Shown here: positions 32,961 to 41,219 of the stretch, one piece after another | Layout of the letters: each line of letters opens with the position of its first letter | Numbering within the stretch: the first letter of the stretch is position 1 | Source of the DNA: Streptomyces naganishii JCM 4654 | GTDB taxonomy: Bacteria > Actinomycetota > Actinomycetes > Streptomycetales > Streptomycetaceae | Assembly: GCF_014650575.1 (NCBI RefSeq) | Contig: NZ_BMVF01000003.1 | Span: 434,001-498,000, forward strand | DNA length: 64,000 nt | Direction of reading: 5' to 3' | Translations under genes and position numbers: made by a program | Notes under the pieces: model-generated | Seen by the model: the letters and a program-made list of their open reading frames with translations, nothing else | Database searches by the model: none | Told to the model about the DNA's origin: nothing

Positions 32961-34471
32961 CCACCCGCCGACCCACGCGGGTTGGGCGACTGCGGCCACC
33001 GACGACCGGATGGCCCGCGCGGGCCCGCTGACGGCAACCACTGATTGCCGTGCCCCCGCGCGGGCGCGCTCATGGCGGCCGCCGACCCCCCTTCGGCCCG
33101 CGCGGGCCCGCTGACGGCAGCCGCCGACGAACGGATGGCCCGCACGGGTGGGTCAAAGGGTGACCACAGGCCGCCACTCGCCCCGCGCGGGTGGTCGTAG
33201 GTGACCCGCCAGCCGCCGACTGCCGGATGGCCCGCTCGCATGCGTCGATGGCAGCCGCCGTGCCCTTCCGCCCCATGCGGGCGCGCTGATGGCGGCCCAT
33301 GACCGCCCTTTGCCCCGCGCGGGCGCGTTGATGGGGGGCAGCCGCCTTCCCCTTCTCCCCGCGCGGGGAGGTCGAAGGTGGCCACCGGCCGCCGCTCGCC
33401 CCGCGCGGGCGCATTGACGGCGGCCGACGACCACCCGTCGTCCCGCGCGGGCGCGTCGACGGCAGCCACTGATCGCGATCCGCCCCGCGCGGGTGTGTCG
33501 ATGGTGGCCGATGACCGCCCTTCGGCCCGCGCGGGTGCGTCAAAGGTGACCGGGTTGAGGGCAGCCGTCGGTCGGCGGCCGGGGCGGGTGAGGGTGCCGG
33601 AGCCTGTGGCGACTCCGGCGCAGACCAGGGCGCTGCCCAGGGCCTGGGCGGTGCCGTAGGAACCCGTGCCGGTCAGGGGGGCGGTGCAGGCGGCCGCGAC
33701 CGGGATCAGTCCCGAGAACAAGGTGGCGCGCTCGGCGCCGATCCGCTGCATGCCCATGTACCAGCACACGAAGCCGATCACGGTGACGACGGCCGCCTGC
33801 CACAGCAGCGCGGCGGCCTCACCGGCGGCGGGCCACCGCAGCCAGCCGGCGCCGTCGAGGACCATGCCGGTGAGTGCCGCCTCCAGCGCCGCCGCCCCGC
33901 ACACCACCGTCGCCAGCAGCCGCGGCCCCAGCGGGCGCAGTACGGGAACGGCGAGGACCGCGAAGCCGACCTCGCCGGCCAGCGCGCAGACGGAGAAGGC
34001 GAGTCCGGCGCCGTCGGTGCGGCCCCAGCCCTGCACGGCGCAGGCCCCCGCCGCCACCAGGAGCGCCCCGTACAGGACGGTCCGCTGCGGACGCCGGCCC
34101 TGAGCGAGGGGCACGAGGACCGCGACCACCACGGGGGCGCAGCCCACGAGGACCCCCGGCACGGCGGGCTCGGCGGTGCGCTCGGCGGCCAGGACCGCCA
34201 GGTTGAAGCCGACCATGCCGACCGCCGCGAGCAGCGCGACGCGGGCCCACAGGCGGGGCGTGAGCCGCCGCAGCCGGGCGGCGGCGTCCCGCCGGGCCGA
34301 CGGGTTCCGCGCCACGAGCGGCAGGAGCAGCAGCCAGGCGAGGCCGTAGCGCAGGAACTGGCCGCCGGCGTACGGGTAGTGGCCGAGGACGCTGTTGGCG
34401 GTGAAGGATCCTCCGACGAGGACGCAGGCGAGCGCGGCGAGCAGGGCCCCGCGCGAGGTGGTCGCGTTCAT
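32864..34471 (-). CDS. EamA family transporter with a repeat-encoded tail
   Basis: The open frame is 535 residues. Residues 1 to about 303 are a normal ten-helix EamA/DMT exporter (GGSFTANSVLGHYPYAGGQF, AERTAEPAVPGVLVGCAP, FVCWYMGMQRIGAERATLFS). After TLTRPGRRPTAALNP the frame enters a 42-bp repeat array and encodes about 230 residues of 14-residue repeats (VDAPARG-like, then, after frame changes, STRPRGA-like). It ends only inside the convergent hydrolase gene. The core is certain; the tail is probably an accident of repeat expansion that removed the original stop. The adjacent MocR gene likely regulates it. Confidence 0.85.
   Translation of the reverse strand: MNATTSRGALLAALACVLVGGSFTANSVLGHYPYAGGQFLRYGLAWLLLLPLVARNPSARRDAAARLRRLTPRLWARVALLAAVGMVGFNLAVLAAERTAEPAVPGVLVGCAPVVVAVLVPLAQGRRPQRTVLYGALLVAAGACAVQGWGRTDGAGLAFSVCALAGEVGFAVLAVPVLRPLGPRLLATVVCGAAALEAALTGMVLDGAGWLRWPAAGEAAALLWQAAVVTVIGFVCWYMGMQRIGAERATLFSGLIPVAAACTAPLTGTGSYGTAQALGSALVCAGVATGSGTLTRPGRRPTAALNPVTFDAPARAEGRSSATIDTPARGGSRSVAAVDAPARDDGWSSAAVNAPARGERRPVATFDLPARGEGEGGCPPSTRPRGAKGGHGPPSARPHGAEGHGGCHRRMRAGHPAVGGWRVTYDHPRGASGGLWSPFDPPVRAIRSSAAAVSGPARAEGGSAAAMSAPARGHGNQWLPSAGPRGPSGRRWPQSPNPRGSAGGQRLPSRMTRATRAGSSFIGTCPQPGSRTRRA
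32961..33560. repeat. 42-bp tandem repeat array with palindromic core
   Basis: Fourteen units, each with CCCGCGCGGG or a close variant, at 32972, 33014, 33055, 33097, 33139, 33182, 33231, 33272, 33314, 33358, 33400, 33442, 33484 and 33526. Spacing is mostly exactly 42 bp (range 41-49). The remaining 32 bp of each unit are related to one another (around TGATGGCGGCCGACGACC), so this is a diverged minisatellite, not CRISPR. The CCCGCGCGGG core is itself a perfect 10-bp palindrome. Confidence 0.95.
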
Positions 34472-34510
34472 GGTGGCGACGCTAGGGAGCGCGGCGGCCC
34501 GGTTTAAGGT

Positions 34511-34517
34511 CCACTTT
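34511..34517. promoter_or_regulatory. MocR/PdxR-type half site
   Basis: CCACTTT here (AAAGTGG on the other strand), followed by ACCTTA, lies 2 nt before the MocR start and 40 nt from the EamA start. AAAGTGG is, from memory, the core of the actinobacterial PdxR binding site, so this may be the autoregulatory and EamA operator. Confidence 0.4.
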
Positions 34518-34518
34518 C

Positions 34519-36012
34519 ATGACGTCATCGGGGACCAATCGGGGCGAGCCGGCGGCCCGTCCGGCCGGAACGACCGGCGCCGCCGCCTGGGAACTGCTGC
34601 TGCCTGCCGCCTCGGCGCCGGCCCGCGCGCGCGGGCGCGCGCTGCAGGCGGCCCTGCGTGAGGCGGTCCGCTCGGGGCGGCTCGCGCCGGGCACACGGCT
34701 GCCCTCCAGCCGGGACCTCGCGGCGGACCTCGGCGTCTCGCGCGGGCTGGTCACCGAGGCCTACGAGCAGTTGACGGCGGAGGGCTATCTGCGCACCGGC
34801 CGGGGTGCGGGCACGTGGGTGGGCGGTGCGGTCCGGGCCGCACGCACGCGCGCGCGTGACCTCGCCCCGCGCTCCCTCGACTCCCGCGCGGACTTCGTGC
34901 CCGGCACGCCCGACCTGTCGCTGTTCCCGCGGGCCGCCTGGGGCGCGGCGCACCGGTCCGTCCTGGCGGACCTGGCACACCACGACCTCGGCTACCCCGA
35001 CCCGCGCGGGCTGCCCCGGCTGCGCACCGCGCTCGCCGCACTGCTCGCACGGCGCCGGGGCGTGGTGGCCGACCCGGAGCGGATCGTCGTCGTCTCCGGG
35101 GTGGCCCAGGCCAGTACCCTGCTCGGCTCCGTGCTGCACGCGCGCGGGATACGCGCCGTGGGCGTCGAGGACCCCGGCAGCCCACAGCACGGCGAGTTGT
35201 ACGGCGCGGCGGGCGTCGGCACCGTCCCGCTCCCCCTGGACGACGAGGGCCCGGCCATCGGCCCGCTGCGCCGCTCGGGCGTACGCGCCCTGGTGACGAC
35301 CCCGGCCCACCAGTTCCCCACCGGCATGGCCTGTTCCGCGCGCCGCCGCGCCGAACTGCTCGACTGGGCGCGGCAGGTGGACGGCTTCGTCTTCGAGGAC
35401 GACTACGACGGAGACTTCCGCTACGACCGTGCCCCGGTCGGCGCTCTCCAGGGGCTCGACCCGGAACGCGTCGTCTACGCCGGCTCCGTCAGCAAGTCGC
35501 TGGCCCCCGGACTGCGGCTGGGCTGGCTGCTCGTGCCGGACTCGCTGGCCGGCGAGGTGGTCGAGCGCAAGCGGACCATGGACCTCGGCCATCCCGCCCT
35601 CGACCAGGCGCTGTTCGCCCGCTTCGTCGAACGGGGCGACTACGACCGCCAGTTGCGCCGCTGCCAGCGTGCCTACCGGGAACGCCGTGACGTGCTCGCC
35701 GCCGCCCTGGAGGAGCACTTCCCCGGCGCCCGCCTCTCGGGCATCGCGGCCGGCCTGCACCTGATCGCGCACCTGCCCGCGCGGTACGGGCCCGAGGAGC
35801 GGTTCCTCGCCCGCATGACCGGCGCGGGAGTCGCGGTGCGCACCCTGAACGCGTACCGGCACGCGCGTACCGCCGACGGGGACGGCGGCGCGGCAGGCGG
35901 CGGCACTGCGGGCGGGGACGGCGGCGTACGGCTGGTGCTGGGGTACGCGCATCTGCCGCCCGCGCGGATCCGCGCGGGGGTGCGGCTGATGGCCGAGGCG
36001 GCGCGCGACTGA
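34519..36012 (+). CDS. MocR family regulator (GntR HTH + aminotransferase domain)
   Basis: A 497-residue MocR protein. Winged helix about 35-105 (LQAALREAVRSGRLAPGTRL, SSRDLAADLGVSRGLVTEAY, LRTGRGAGTWV). A fold-type I aminotransferase domain follows: VVVSGVAQASTLLG, EDPGSPQHGE, FVFEDDYDGDFRYDR and the PLP lysine K326 in GSVSKSLAPGLRLGW. MocR proteins sense PLP or amino compounds and regulate vitamin B6, GABA, taurine or transporter genes. It is divergent from an EamA exporter 47 nt away. A Gly/Ala-rich insertion (about 453-470) interrupts the small domain. Confidence 0.93.
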   Translation: MTSSGTNRGEPAARPAGTTGAAAWELLLPAASAPARARGRALQAALREAVRSGRLAPGTRLPSSRDLAADLGVSRGLVTEAYEQLTAEGYLRTGRGAGTWVGGAVRAARTRARDLAPRSLDSRADFVPGTPDLSLFPRAAWGAAHRSVLADLAHHDLGYPDPRGLPRLRTALAALLARRRGVVADPERIVVVSGVAQASTLLGSVLHARGIRAVGVEDPGSPQHGELYGAAGVGTVPLPLDDEGPAIGPLRRSGVRALVTTPAHQFPTGMACSARRRAELLDWARQVDGFVFEDDYDGDFRYDRAPVGALQGLDPERVVYAGSVSKSLAPGLRLGWLLVPDSLAGEVVERKRTMDLGHPALDQALFARFVERGDYDRQLRRCQRAYRERRDVLAAALEEHFPGARLSGIAAGLHLIAHLPARYGPEERFLARMTGAGVAVRTLNAYRHARTADGDGGAAGGGTAGGDGGVRLVLGYAHLPPARIRAGVRLMAEAARD

Positions 36013-36125
36013 GCGCGCGACTGACGGTCCCCCTTTGAAAAAGCAACAAAAGGGATGGATCCACGCTTTACGATCGGTCACAAACCGTTCGTGATCACGC
36101 AACACGCTTCCTTCACAGTGGCTGC

Positions 36126-37520
36126 ATGACTCCAGACATGTCTGATGTGACCCGTGCGAAGCACGGACGCCCGGTGCACCACTGGCGCCGGGACGCGGTG
36201 GAACTGGCCGCGCTGTTCACGGCCGTCGCGGTGGCGGACGGGGTGGCCAATCTGATCGGGCACGGGCCCGACGGTCCGGCCCTGCTGGTGATCTCGGCGC
36301 TGGCGCTGGTGGCCACGGCGGCGTTCCACACCTGGTGGGCACGGCGCCACGGTCACGCACCACCGCCCGCGGACGATACCGGCGCCCGGCCGGCCGGGAC
36401 GGGCACGCTGTGGCGGATGCGGACGACGGTGCGCGACGAACCGGGCTCGCTGGCCTCGCTGTGCGCGGCGCTGGCCGGCCGGCACGTCGACATCCTGAGC
36501 CTCCAGACGCATCCGCTGGCCGAGGGGACGGTGGACGAGTTCCTGCTGCGGGCCCCCGCCGAGCTGGAGGCGTCCGCGATCACCCGGGCGGTGTCGCTGG
36601 CGGGCGGGGACGGCACCTGGATCGAGCGGGCGGACGCGCACGACCTGGTGGACGTGCCGACCCGGGTGCTGGGCCTGGCCGCGCGCACGGCGGTGGACGC
36701 GGCGGAACTGCCTCTGGCCCTGCGGCAGTTGCTGGGCCGGTGCACGATCCGTTCGCTGCCCGCCCGGCCGGCCGGCGGCGGCCCCGGTCCGCAGCCGGTG
36801 CCCTCCGACGGGGTGCTCGAGGACACGGTGATGCGGCTGCGGGCGCCCGAGGGCGGGGTGATCACGGTGGAGCGGCCGTATCTGCCGTTCACGCCCACCG
36901 AGTTCGCGCGGGCCCGCGCGCTGGTGGAACTGGACGCCCGGCTGGGCCCGCGCATCCCGCGCGGCCAGGACGTACTGACCCTGCCCGAGGGCAACGCGAT
37001 CACCGTGCGCAGGGCCGACACCGGTGACCTCGCGGCGGCCCGGCGGATGCACGAGCGGTGCTCGGCGCGCACGCTGAGCATGCGCTACCACGGGCCGGTC
37101 GGTGACGCCGACCGCTATCTGAACCACCTGCTCAGCCCGCGGTTCGGCCGGACGCTGGCCGCGCAGTCCGCCTCGGGACGGATCATCGGCCTCGGCCACC
37201 TGCTGTGGGACGGCGACGAGACCGAGGTCGCCCTGCTCGTCGAGGACGAGTGGCAGCACCGGGGCATCGGCGGGGAGCTGCTGGGACGGCTGGTCGCGAT
37301 GGCCGCGGAGGCGGGCTGCGCGAGCGTGTACGCGGTGACGCGGGCGTCGAACACCGGGATGGTCGCCGCGATGCGCGGCCTCGGCCTCCCGCTCGACTAC
37401 CAGATCGAGGAGGGCACCCTGGTGATCACGGCCCGGCTGGACGCGGCCCCGGCGCCCGCGCGTGCGCCGTACGACGCCCGCCAGGAGGCGCACCACCGCG
37501 CGGCCGGCCTGCGGGACTGA
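36126..37520 (+). CDS. membrane-anchored ACT-GNAT acetyltransferase
   Basis: A 464-residue protein. Two hydrophobic segments (about 27-45 and 51-70) are followed by a linker, an ACT domain (about 97-170, MRTTVRDEPGSLASLCAALAG, VDILSLQTHPL) and a C-terminal GNAT domain (about 295-440, ITVRRADTGDLAAARRMHER, EDEWQHRGIGGELLGRLVAM with the acetyl-CoA motif, RASNTGMVAAMRGLGL). GNAT-ACT enzymes of actinobacteria are amino-acid-regulated protein lysine acetyltransferases, with Cys and Arg as effectors in the Micromonospora enzyme. The two N-terminal helices would tether this one to the membrane. Start: ATG 36126 or 36138. Confidence 0.85.
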   Translation: MTPDMSDVTRAKHGRPVHHWRRDAVELAALFTAVAVADGVANLIGHGPDGPALLVISALALVATAAFHTWWARRHGHAPPPADDTGARPAGTGTLWRMRTTVRDEPGSLASLCAALAGRHVDILSLQTHPLAEGTVDEFLLRAPAELEASAITRAVSLAGGDGTWIERADAHDLVDVPTRVLGLAARTAVDAAELPLALRQLLGRCTIRSLPARPAGGGPGPQPVPSDGVLEDTVMRLRAPEGGVITVERPYLPFTPTEFARARALVELDARLGPRIPRGQDVLTLPEGNAITVRRADTGDLAAARRMHERCSARTLSMRYHGPVGDADRYLNHLLSPRFGRTLAAQSASGRIIGLGHLLWDGDETEVALLVEDEWQHRGIGGELLGRLVAMAAEAGCASVYAVTRASNTGMVAAMRGLGLPLDYQIEEGTLVITARLDAAPAPARAPYDARQEAHHRAAGLRD

Positions 37521-37534
37521 ACCGGACGCACGAC

Positions 37535-37565
37535 CTGCGGCCCGGCGCGGTAGGCCGGGCCGCAG
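37535..37565. terminator. terminator hairpin plus 30-bp direct repeat
   Basis: CTGCGGCCCGGC (37535-37546) pairs with GCCGGGCCGCAG (37554-37565), 12 bp with a 7-nt loop, between convergent genes. It is followed by two copies of a 30-bp repeat (37566-37624) whose second copy abuts the minus-strand gene. Confidence 0.8.
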
Positions 37566-37626
37566 TCCGTGTGCGGCGTGTTGCCCGGGCCGTAGGCCGT
37601 GTGCGGCCTGTTGCCCGGGCCGGCGG

Positions 37627-38844
37627 TCAGATCATCGCCTCGTGCAGCCCCTTCACCTCGGCCGCCCGGGGCCGCCCCGCGAGCGCCTGGTCGAGGTCCG
37701 CCCACAGGTCCTCGACGTCCTCCAGGCCCACCGACATCCGCAGCAGCCGGTCGCTGACGCCGGCGCCGCGCCGGTCGTCCGCGTCGACGATGCGGTGGCT
37801 GATGGAGGCAGGGTGCTGTATCAGCGTGTCGACGCTGCCGAGGCTCACCGCCGGGGTGATCAGCCGCACTCCGCCGATGACCTCGTGCGGGTCGCCGTGC
37901 ACCTCGAAGGCGACCATCGCCCCGCCGATGCGCGGGTAGTGCACGCGGGCGACGCGCGGGTCGGCCGCGAGCCGGGCGGCCAGTTCCGCGGCGGTGGCGG
38001 AGGCGGCCCGCACCCGCACCGGAAGCGTGGACAGGCCGCGCAGCAGCAGGTAGCCGGCCAGCGGGTGGAGCACGCCGCCGGTGGCGAACCGCACCTGCCG
38101 CAGCTTCCCGGCGAACTCCTCGTCGCAGGCGACCACGCCCGCCATCACGTCCCCGTGCCCGCCCAGGTACTTGGTGGCGCTGTGCAGCACCAGCCGCGCC
38201 CCCTGCTCGGCCGGGCGCTGGAGCACCGGGGTCGCGAAGGTGTTGTCCGCGAGCAGCGGCACGGAGCCGCAGGCGTGGGCGACGGCCCGCAGGTCGACCT
38301 CGGCGAGGGTCGGGTTGGCCGGGGACTCCACCATGACCAGTCCGGTGTCCGGGCGCAGCGCGTCCGCGATCCCGGCCGGGTCGGTCCAGGTCACCTCGGT
38401 GCCGAGCAGTCCCGCGGTCAGCAGGTGGTCGCTGCAGCCGTAGAGGGGGCGTACGGCGACGACGTGGCGCAGGCCGGTGGCGGCGCGGGCGAGGAGGACC
38501 GCGCTGAGCGCGGCCATGCCGCTGGCGAACGCGACCGCGGACTCGGTGCCCTCCAGCCGGGCCAGGGCGGTCTCGAAGCGGGCGACGGTGGGGTTGCCGA
38601 GCCGGGCGTAGACCGGGGTGCCCTCCAGTTCCGCGCCGTCGGCGGCGAAGGCGTCGATGCGGGCGGCCTCGGCGCGGCTGTCGTAGGAGGGGTAGGTGGT
38701 GGACAGGTCGATCGGCGGGGCGTGCAGTCCCTGCCGGGCGAGGTCGTCGCGGCCGGCGTGCACGGCCTCGGTGGCCAGTGCTCGGGGGGCGGTGCGTACG
38801 TCGTCGTACGCGGACGGGCTCACTGCGTCCAAGGGCGTGTCCAT
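37627..38844 (-). CDS. trans-sulfuration family PLP enzyme (Cys/Met gamma-lyase type)
   Basis: A 405-residue Cys/Met metabolism PLP enzyme. Evidence: YARLGNPTVARFETALARLE, VAFASGMAALSAVL, PLYGCSDHLL (PLP-stacking Tyr), ESPANPTLAEVDL, ADNTFATPVLQRP and K225 in HSATKYLGGHGDV. The C-terminal LGSVDTLIQHPASISH and SVGLEDVEDL are typical. It could be methionine gamma-lyase, cystathionine gamma-lyase or a synthase. Divergent from an Lrp regulator with a 59-bp gap, which favours degradation of a sulfur amino acid. Confidence 0.9.
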   Translation of the reverse strand: MDTPLDAVSPSAYDDVRTAPRALATEAVHAGRDDLARQGLHAPPIDLSTTYPSYDSRAEAARIDAFAADGAELEGTPVYARLGNPTVARFETALARLEGTESAVAFASGMAALSAVLLARAATGLRHVVAVRPLYGCSDHLLTAGLLGTEVTWTDPAGIADALRPDTGLVMVESPANPTLAEVDLRAVAHACGSVPLLADNTFATPVLQRPAEQGARLVLHSATKYLGGHGDVMAGVVACDEEFAGKLRQVRFATGGVLHPLAGYLLLRGLSTLPVRVRAASATAAELAARLAADPRVARVHYPRIGGAMVAFEVHGDPHEVIGGVRLITPAVSLGSVDTLIQHPASISHRIVDADDRRGAGVSDRLLRMSVGLEDVEDLWADLDQALAGRPRAAEVKGLHEAMI

Positions 38845-38867
38845 GGCGGAAGGGTGAACAGCGGCCG

Positions 38868-38897
38868 GGTCACCGGGGTGGAAGTCCGTGCTACGTT
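38868..38897 (+). promoter_or_regulatory. leaderless promoter of the Lrp gene
   Basis: GTCACC (38868-38873), 17 nt, TACGTT (38891-38896) lies 7 nt before ATG 38904, with no ribosome site. A leaderless mRNA is likely. Confidence 0.45.
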
Positions 38898-38903
38898 CGA
38901 GCC

Positions 38904-39422
38904 ATGGCCGAATCCGTCGTACTGGATCCGGTCGATCTGCATCTGCTGCGGCTGCTGCAGAACGACGCCCGGACCACCTACCGCGACCTCGCCGCGCAGG
39001 TCGGGGTGGCGCCGTCGACCTGTCTGGACCGGGTGACGAGGCTGCGCCGCTCCGGCGTGATCCTCGGCCACCAGTTGCGCCTTGACCCCGCCAAGCTGGG
39101 CCGCGGTCTGGAGGCGCTGCTGTCGGTGCAGGTCAGGCCGCACCGCAGGGAGCTGGTGGGGCCGTTCGTGGAGCGGATCCGGGCGCTGCCGGAGTCTCGG
39201 ACGGTGTTCCATCTGACCGGGCCGGACGACTACCTGGTGCATGTGGCGGTCGCGGACATGGCGGATCTGCAGCGGCTGGTGCTGGACGAGTTCACGTCAC
39301 GCAAGGAGGTCGCGCGGGTCGAGACCCGGCTGATCTTCCAGCAGTGGGACTGCGGTCCGCTGCTGCCGCTGGGCGCCCCGGCGGGCACGCACCCGGCGAA
39401 GGCGGACGCGGCGCGGCACTGA
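38904..39422 (+). CDS. Lrp/AsnC family transcriptional regulator
   Basis: A 172-residue Lrp/AsnC regulator. HTH about 9-55 (LHLLRLLQNDARTTYRDLAA, VAPSTCLDRVTRLRRSGVI), RAM domain about 70-150 (VHVAVADMADLQRLVLDEF). Divergent from the gamma-lyase-type enzyme, so it probably activates or represses sulfur amino acid breakdown in response to Met or Cys (inferred). ATG 38904 gives MAESVVLDPVDLHLL, the usual start; the promoter is placed for a leaderless transcript. Confidence 0.92.
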   Translation: MAESVVLDPVDLHLLRLLQNDARTTYRDLAAQVGVAPSTCLDRVTRLRRSGVILGHQLRLDPAKLGRGLEALLSVQVRPHRRELVGPFVERIRALPESRTVFHLTGPDDYLVHVAVADMADLQRLVLDEFTSRKEVARVETRLIFQQWDCGPLLPLGAPAGTHPAKADAARH

Positions 39423-39474
39423 GCGGCGTGAACGGGGCTGACGCGGGCCGTGTCCTCGTATGAGGATGGTGCGC

Positions 39475-41166
39475 ATGTCTGAGACCAAGAGCCCGCTTCC
39501 CCGTCAGGTCGCCGACGCCTACGTCGACGAACTCATCGCCCTCGACCCGATCACCGGTACCTACCTCGGTGTGAAGGAGAGTTCGAGCAGGCTGCCCGAC
39601 ACCTCACCCGCGGGCCAGGAGGCGCTCGCGGAACTCGCCCGCACCACGCTGGCCCGGCTCGACGAGGCCGAGCGCCGGCCCGGCGCGGACAGTGACATCG
39701 AGCGCCGGTGCGCGCGCCTGCTGCGCGAGCGGCTCACCGCGGAGCTCGCCGTGCACGAGGCCGACGAGGGCCTGCGCGCGGTCAGCAACATCCACAGCCC
39801 CGTGCACTCCGTGCGCGACGTCTTCACCCTCACGCCCACGGACACCGACGAGGACTGGACCGCGGTCGCGGAGCGGCTGCGCGCGGTGCCGGCCGCGCTG
39901 CGCGGCTACCGCGAGTCCCTGGCCCTCGGCCTGGACCGCAAGCTGTACGGGGGCCCGCGCCCGACGGCCACCTTCGTCGAGCAGCTCACCGAGTGGTCGG
40001 ACACCGACGGCCGGGGCCGCGGCTGGTTCGAGGACTTCGCCTCCGCCGGGCCCGAGGCGCTGCGCGCGGAGCTGGACGAGGCCGCCCGGGCGGCGACCGC
40101 GGCCGTGGTGGAGCTGCGGGACTGGATGCGCGACGTGTACGCGCCGACCGTCGAGGGCTCCCCGGACACCGTGGGCCGCGAGCGCTACGCCCGCTTCTCG
40201 CGGTACTTCAACGGTACGGACCTGGACCTGGACGAGGCGTACGCGTACGGCTGGTCGGAGTTCCACCGCCTGCTCGGCGAGATGAAGCAGGAGGCCGAGA
40301 AGGTGCTGCCCGGCGCGGCGACGCCGTGGGTGGCGCTCGCGCACCTCGACGAGCACGGCACGCACATCGAGGGCGTGGACGAGGTGCGCGACTGGCTCCA
40401 GGGGCTGATGGACGAGGCGATCGACGCGCTGGACGGGACGCACTTCGAACTCGCCGAGCGGGTGCGGAAGGTGGAGTCCCGGATCGCGCCGCCCGGGGGC
40501 GCCGCCGCGCCGTACTACACGGCGCCGTCCGCCGACTTCTCGCGCCCCGGCCGCACCTGGCTGCCCACCATGGGCCAGACCCGCTTCCCGGTGTACGACC
40601 TGGTGTCGACCTGGTACCACGAGGGCGTCCCGGGCCACCACCTCCAGCTCGCCCAGTGGGCGCACGTGGCGGAGAACCTCTCGCGCTACCAGGCGACGGT
40701 CGGCATCGTCAGCGCCAACGCGGAGGGCTGGGCCCTGTACGCGGAACGCCTGATGGACGAGCTGGGCTTCCTCACCGACCCGGAGCGGCGGCTGGGGTAC
40801 CTGGACGCCCAGATGATGCGCGCGGTCCGCGTCATCATCGACATCGGCATGCACCTGGAGCTGGACATCCCGGCGGACTCGCCGTTCCACCCGGGTGAGC
40901 GGTGGACGCCGGAGCTGGCGCAGGAGTTCTTCGGCGCGCACAGCAGCCGTCCCCGGGACTTCGTTGCCAGCGAACTGATCCGCTACCTGTCGATGCCGGG
41001 CCAGGCGATCGGCTACAAGCTGGGCGAACGCGCCTGGCTCCTGGGCCGCGAGAAGGCCCGCGAGCGCCGCGGCGACGCCTTCGACGCGAAGTCCTGGCAC
41101 ATGGCCGCCCTCTCCCAGGGCTCCCTGGGCCTGGACGACCTGCTGGACGAGCTGTCGCAGCTGTGA
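39475..41166 (+). CDS. DUF885 family metallopeptidase-like protein
   Basis: A 563-residue DUF885 protein. The probable zinc site is the HExxGHH-like STWYHEGVPGHHLQLAQW (about residue 375-392), with a downstream Glu in SANAEGWALYAERLMDELG. Other family landmarks: TFVEQLTEW, YGWSEFHRL, PTMGQTRFPVYDL and LSMPGQAIGYKLGERAWL. Members are thought to be zinc carboxypeptidase-like enzymes; substrate unknown. No signal peptide. GAGGA 8 nt before ATG 39475 supports this start over ATG 39460. Confidence 0.92.
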   Translation: MSETKSPLPRQVADAYVDELIALDPITGTYLGVKESSSRLPDTSPAGQEALAELARTTLARLDEAERRPGADSDIERRCARLLRERLTAELAVHEADEGLRAVSNIHSPVHSVRDVFTLTPTDTDEDWTAVAERLRAVPAALRGYRESLALGLDRKLYGGPRPTATFVEQLTEWSDTDGRGRGWFEDFASAGPEALRAELDEAARAATAAVVELRDWMRDVYAPTVEGSPDTVGRERYARFSRYFNGTDLDLDEAYAYGWSEFHRLLGEMKQEAEKVLPGAATPWVALAHLDEHGTHIEGVDEVRDWLQGLMDEAIDALDGTHFELAERVRKVESRIAPPGGAAAPYYTAPSADFSRPGRTWLPTMGQTRFPVYDLVSTWYHEGVPGHHLQLAQWAHVAENLSRYQATVGIVSANAEGWALYAERLMDELGFLTDPERRLGYLDAQMMRAVRVIIDIGMHLELDIPADSPFHPGERWTPELAQEFFGAHSSRPRDFVASELIRYLSMPGQAIGYKLGERAWLLGREKARERRGDAFDAKSWHMAALSQGSLGLDDLLDELSQL

Positions 41167-41180
41167 GGCGCTGACCCCCG

Positions 41181-41208
41181 GGCGGGCGGCCCACCCGGAC
41201 CGCCCGCC
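41181..41208. terminator. bidirectional terminator hairpin
   Basis: GGCGGGCGG (41181-41189) pairs with CCGCCCGCC (41200-41208), loop 10 nt, between convergent DUF885 and rhodanese genes. Confidence 0.75.
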
Positions 41209-41219
41209 GAAGGGGCGTC

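Noticed and set aside
32961-33560. CRISPR array
   Set aside because: The intervals between palindromes are related to each other, not unique, the conserved core is only 10 bp and no cas genes are near.
36090-36099. CGTGATCACG palindrome as a CRP site before the ACT-GNAT gene
   Set aside because: It does not match the GTG-N6-GNCAC spacing I expect for actinobacterial Crp; it may still be an operator but there is no specific support.
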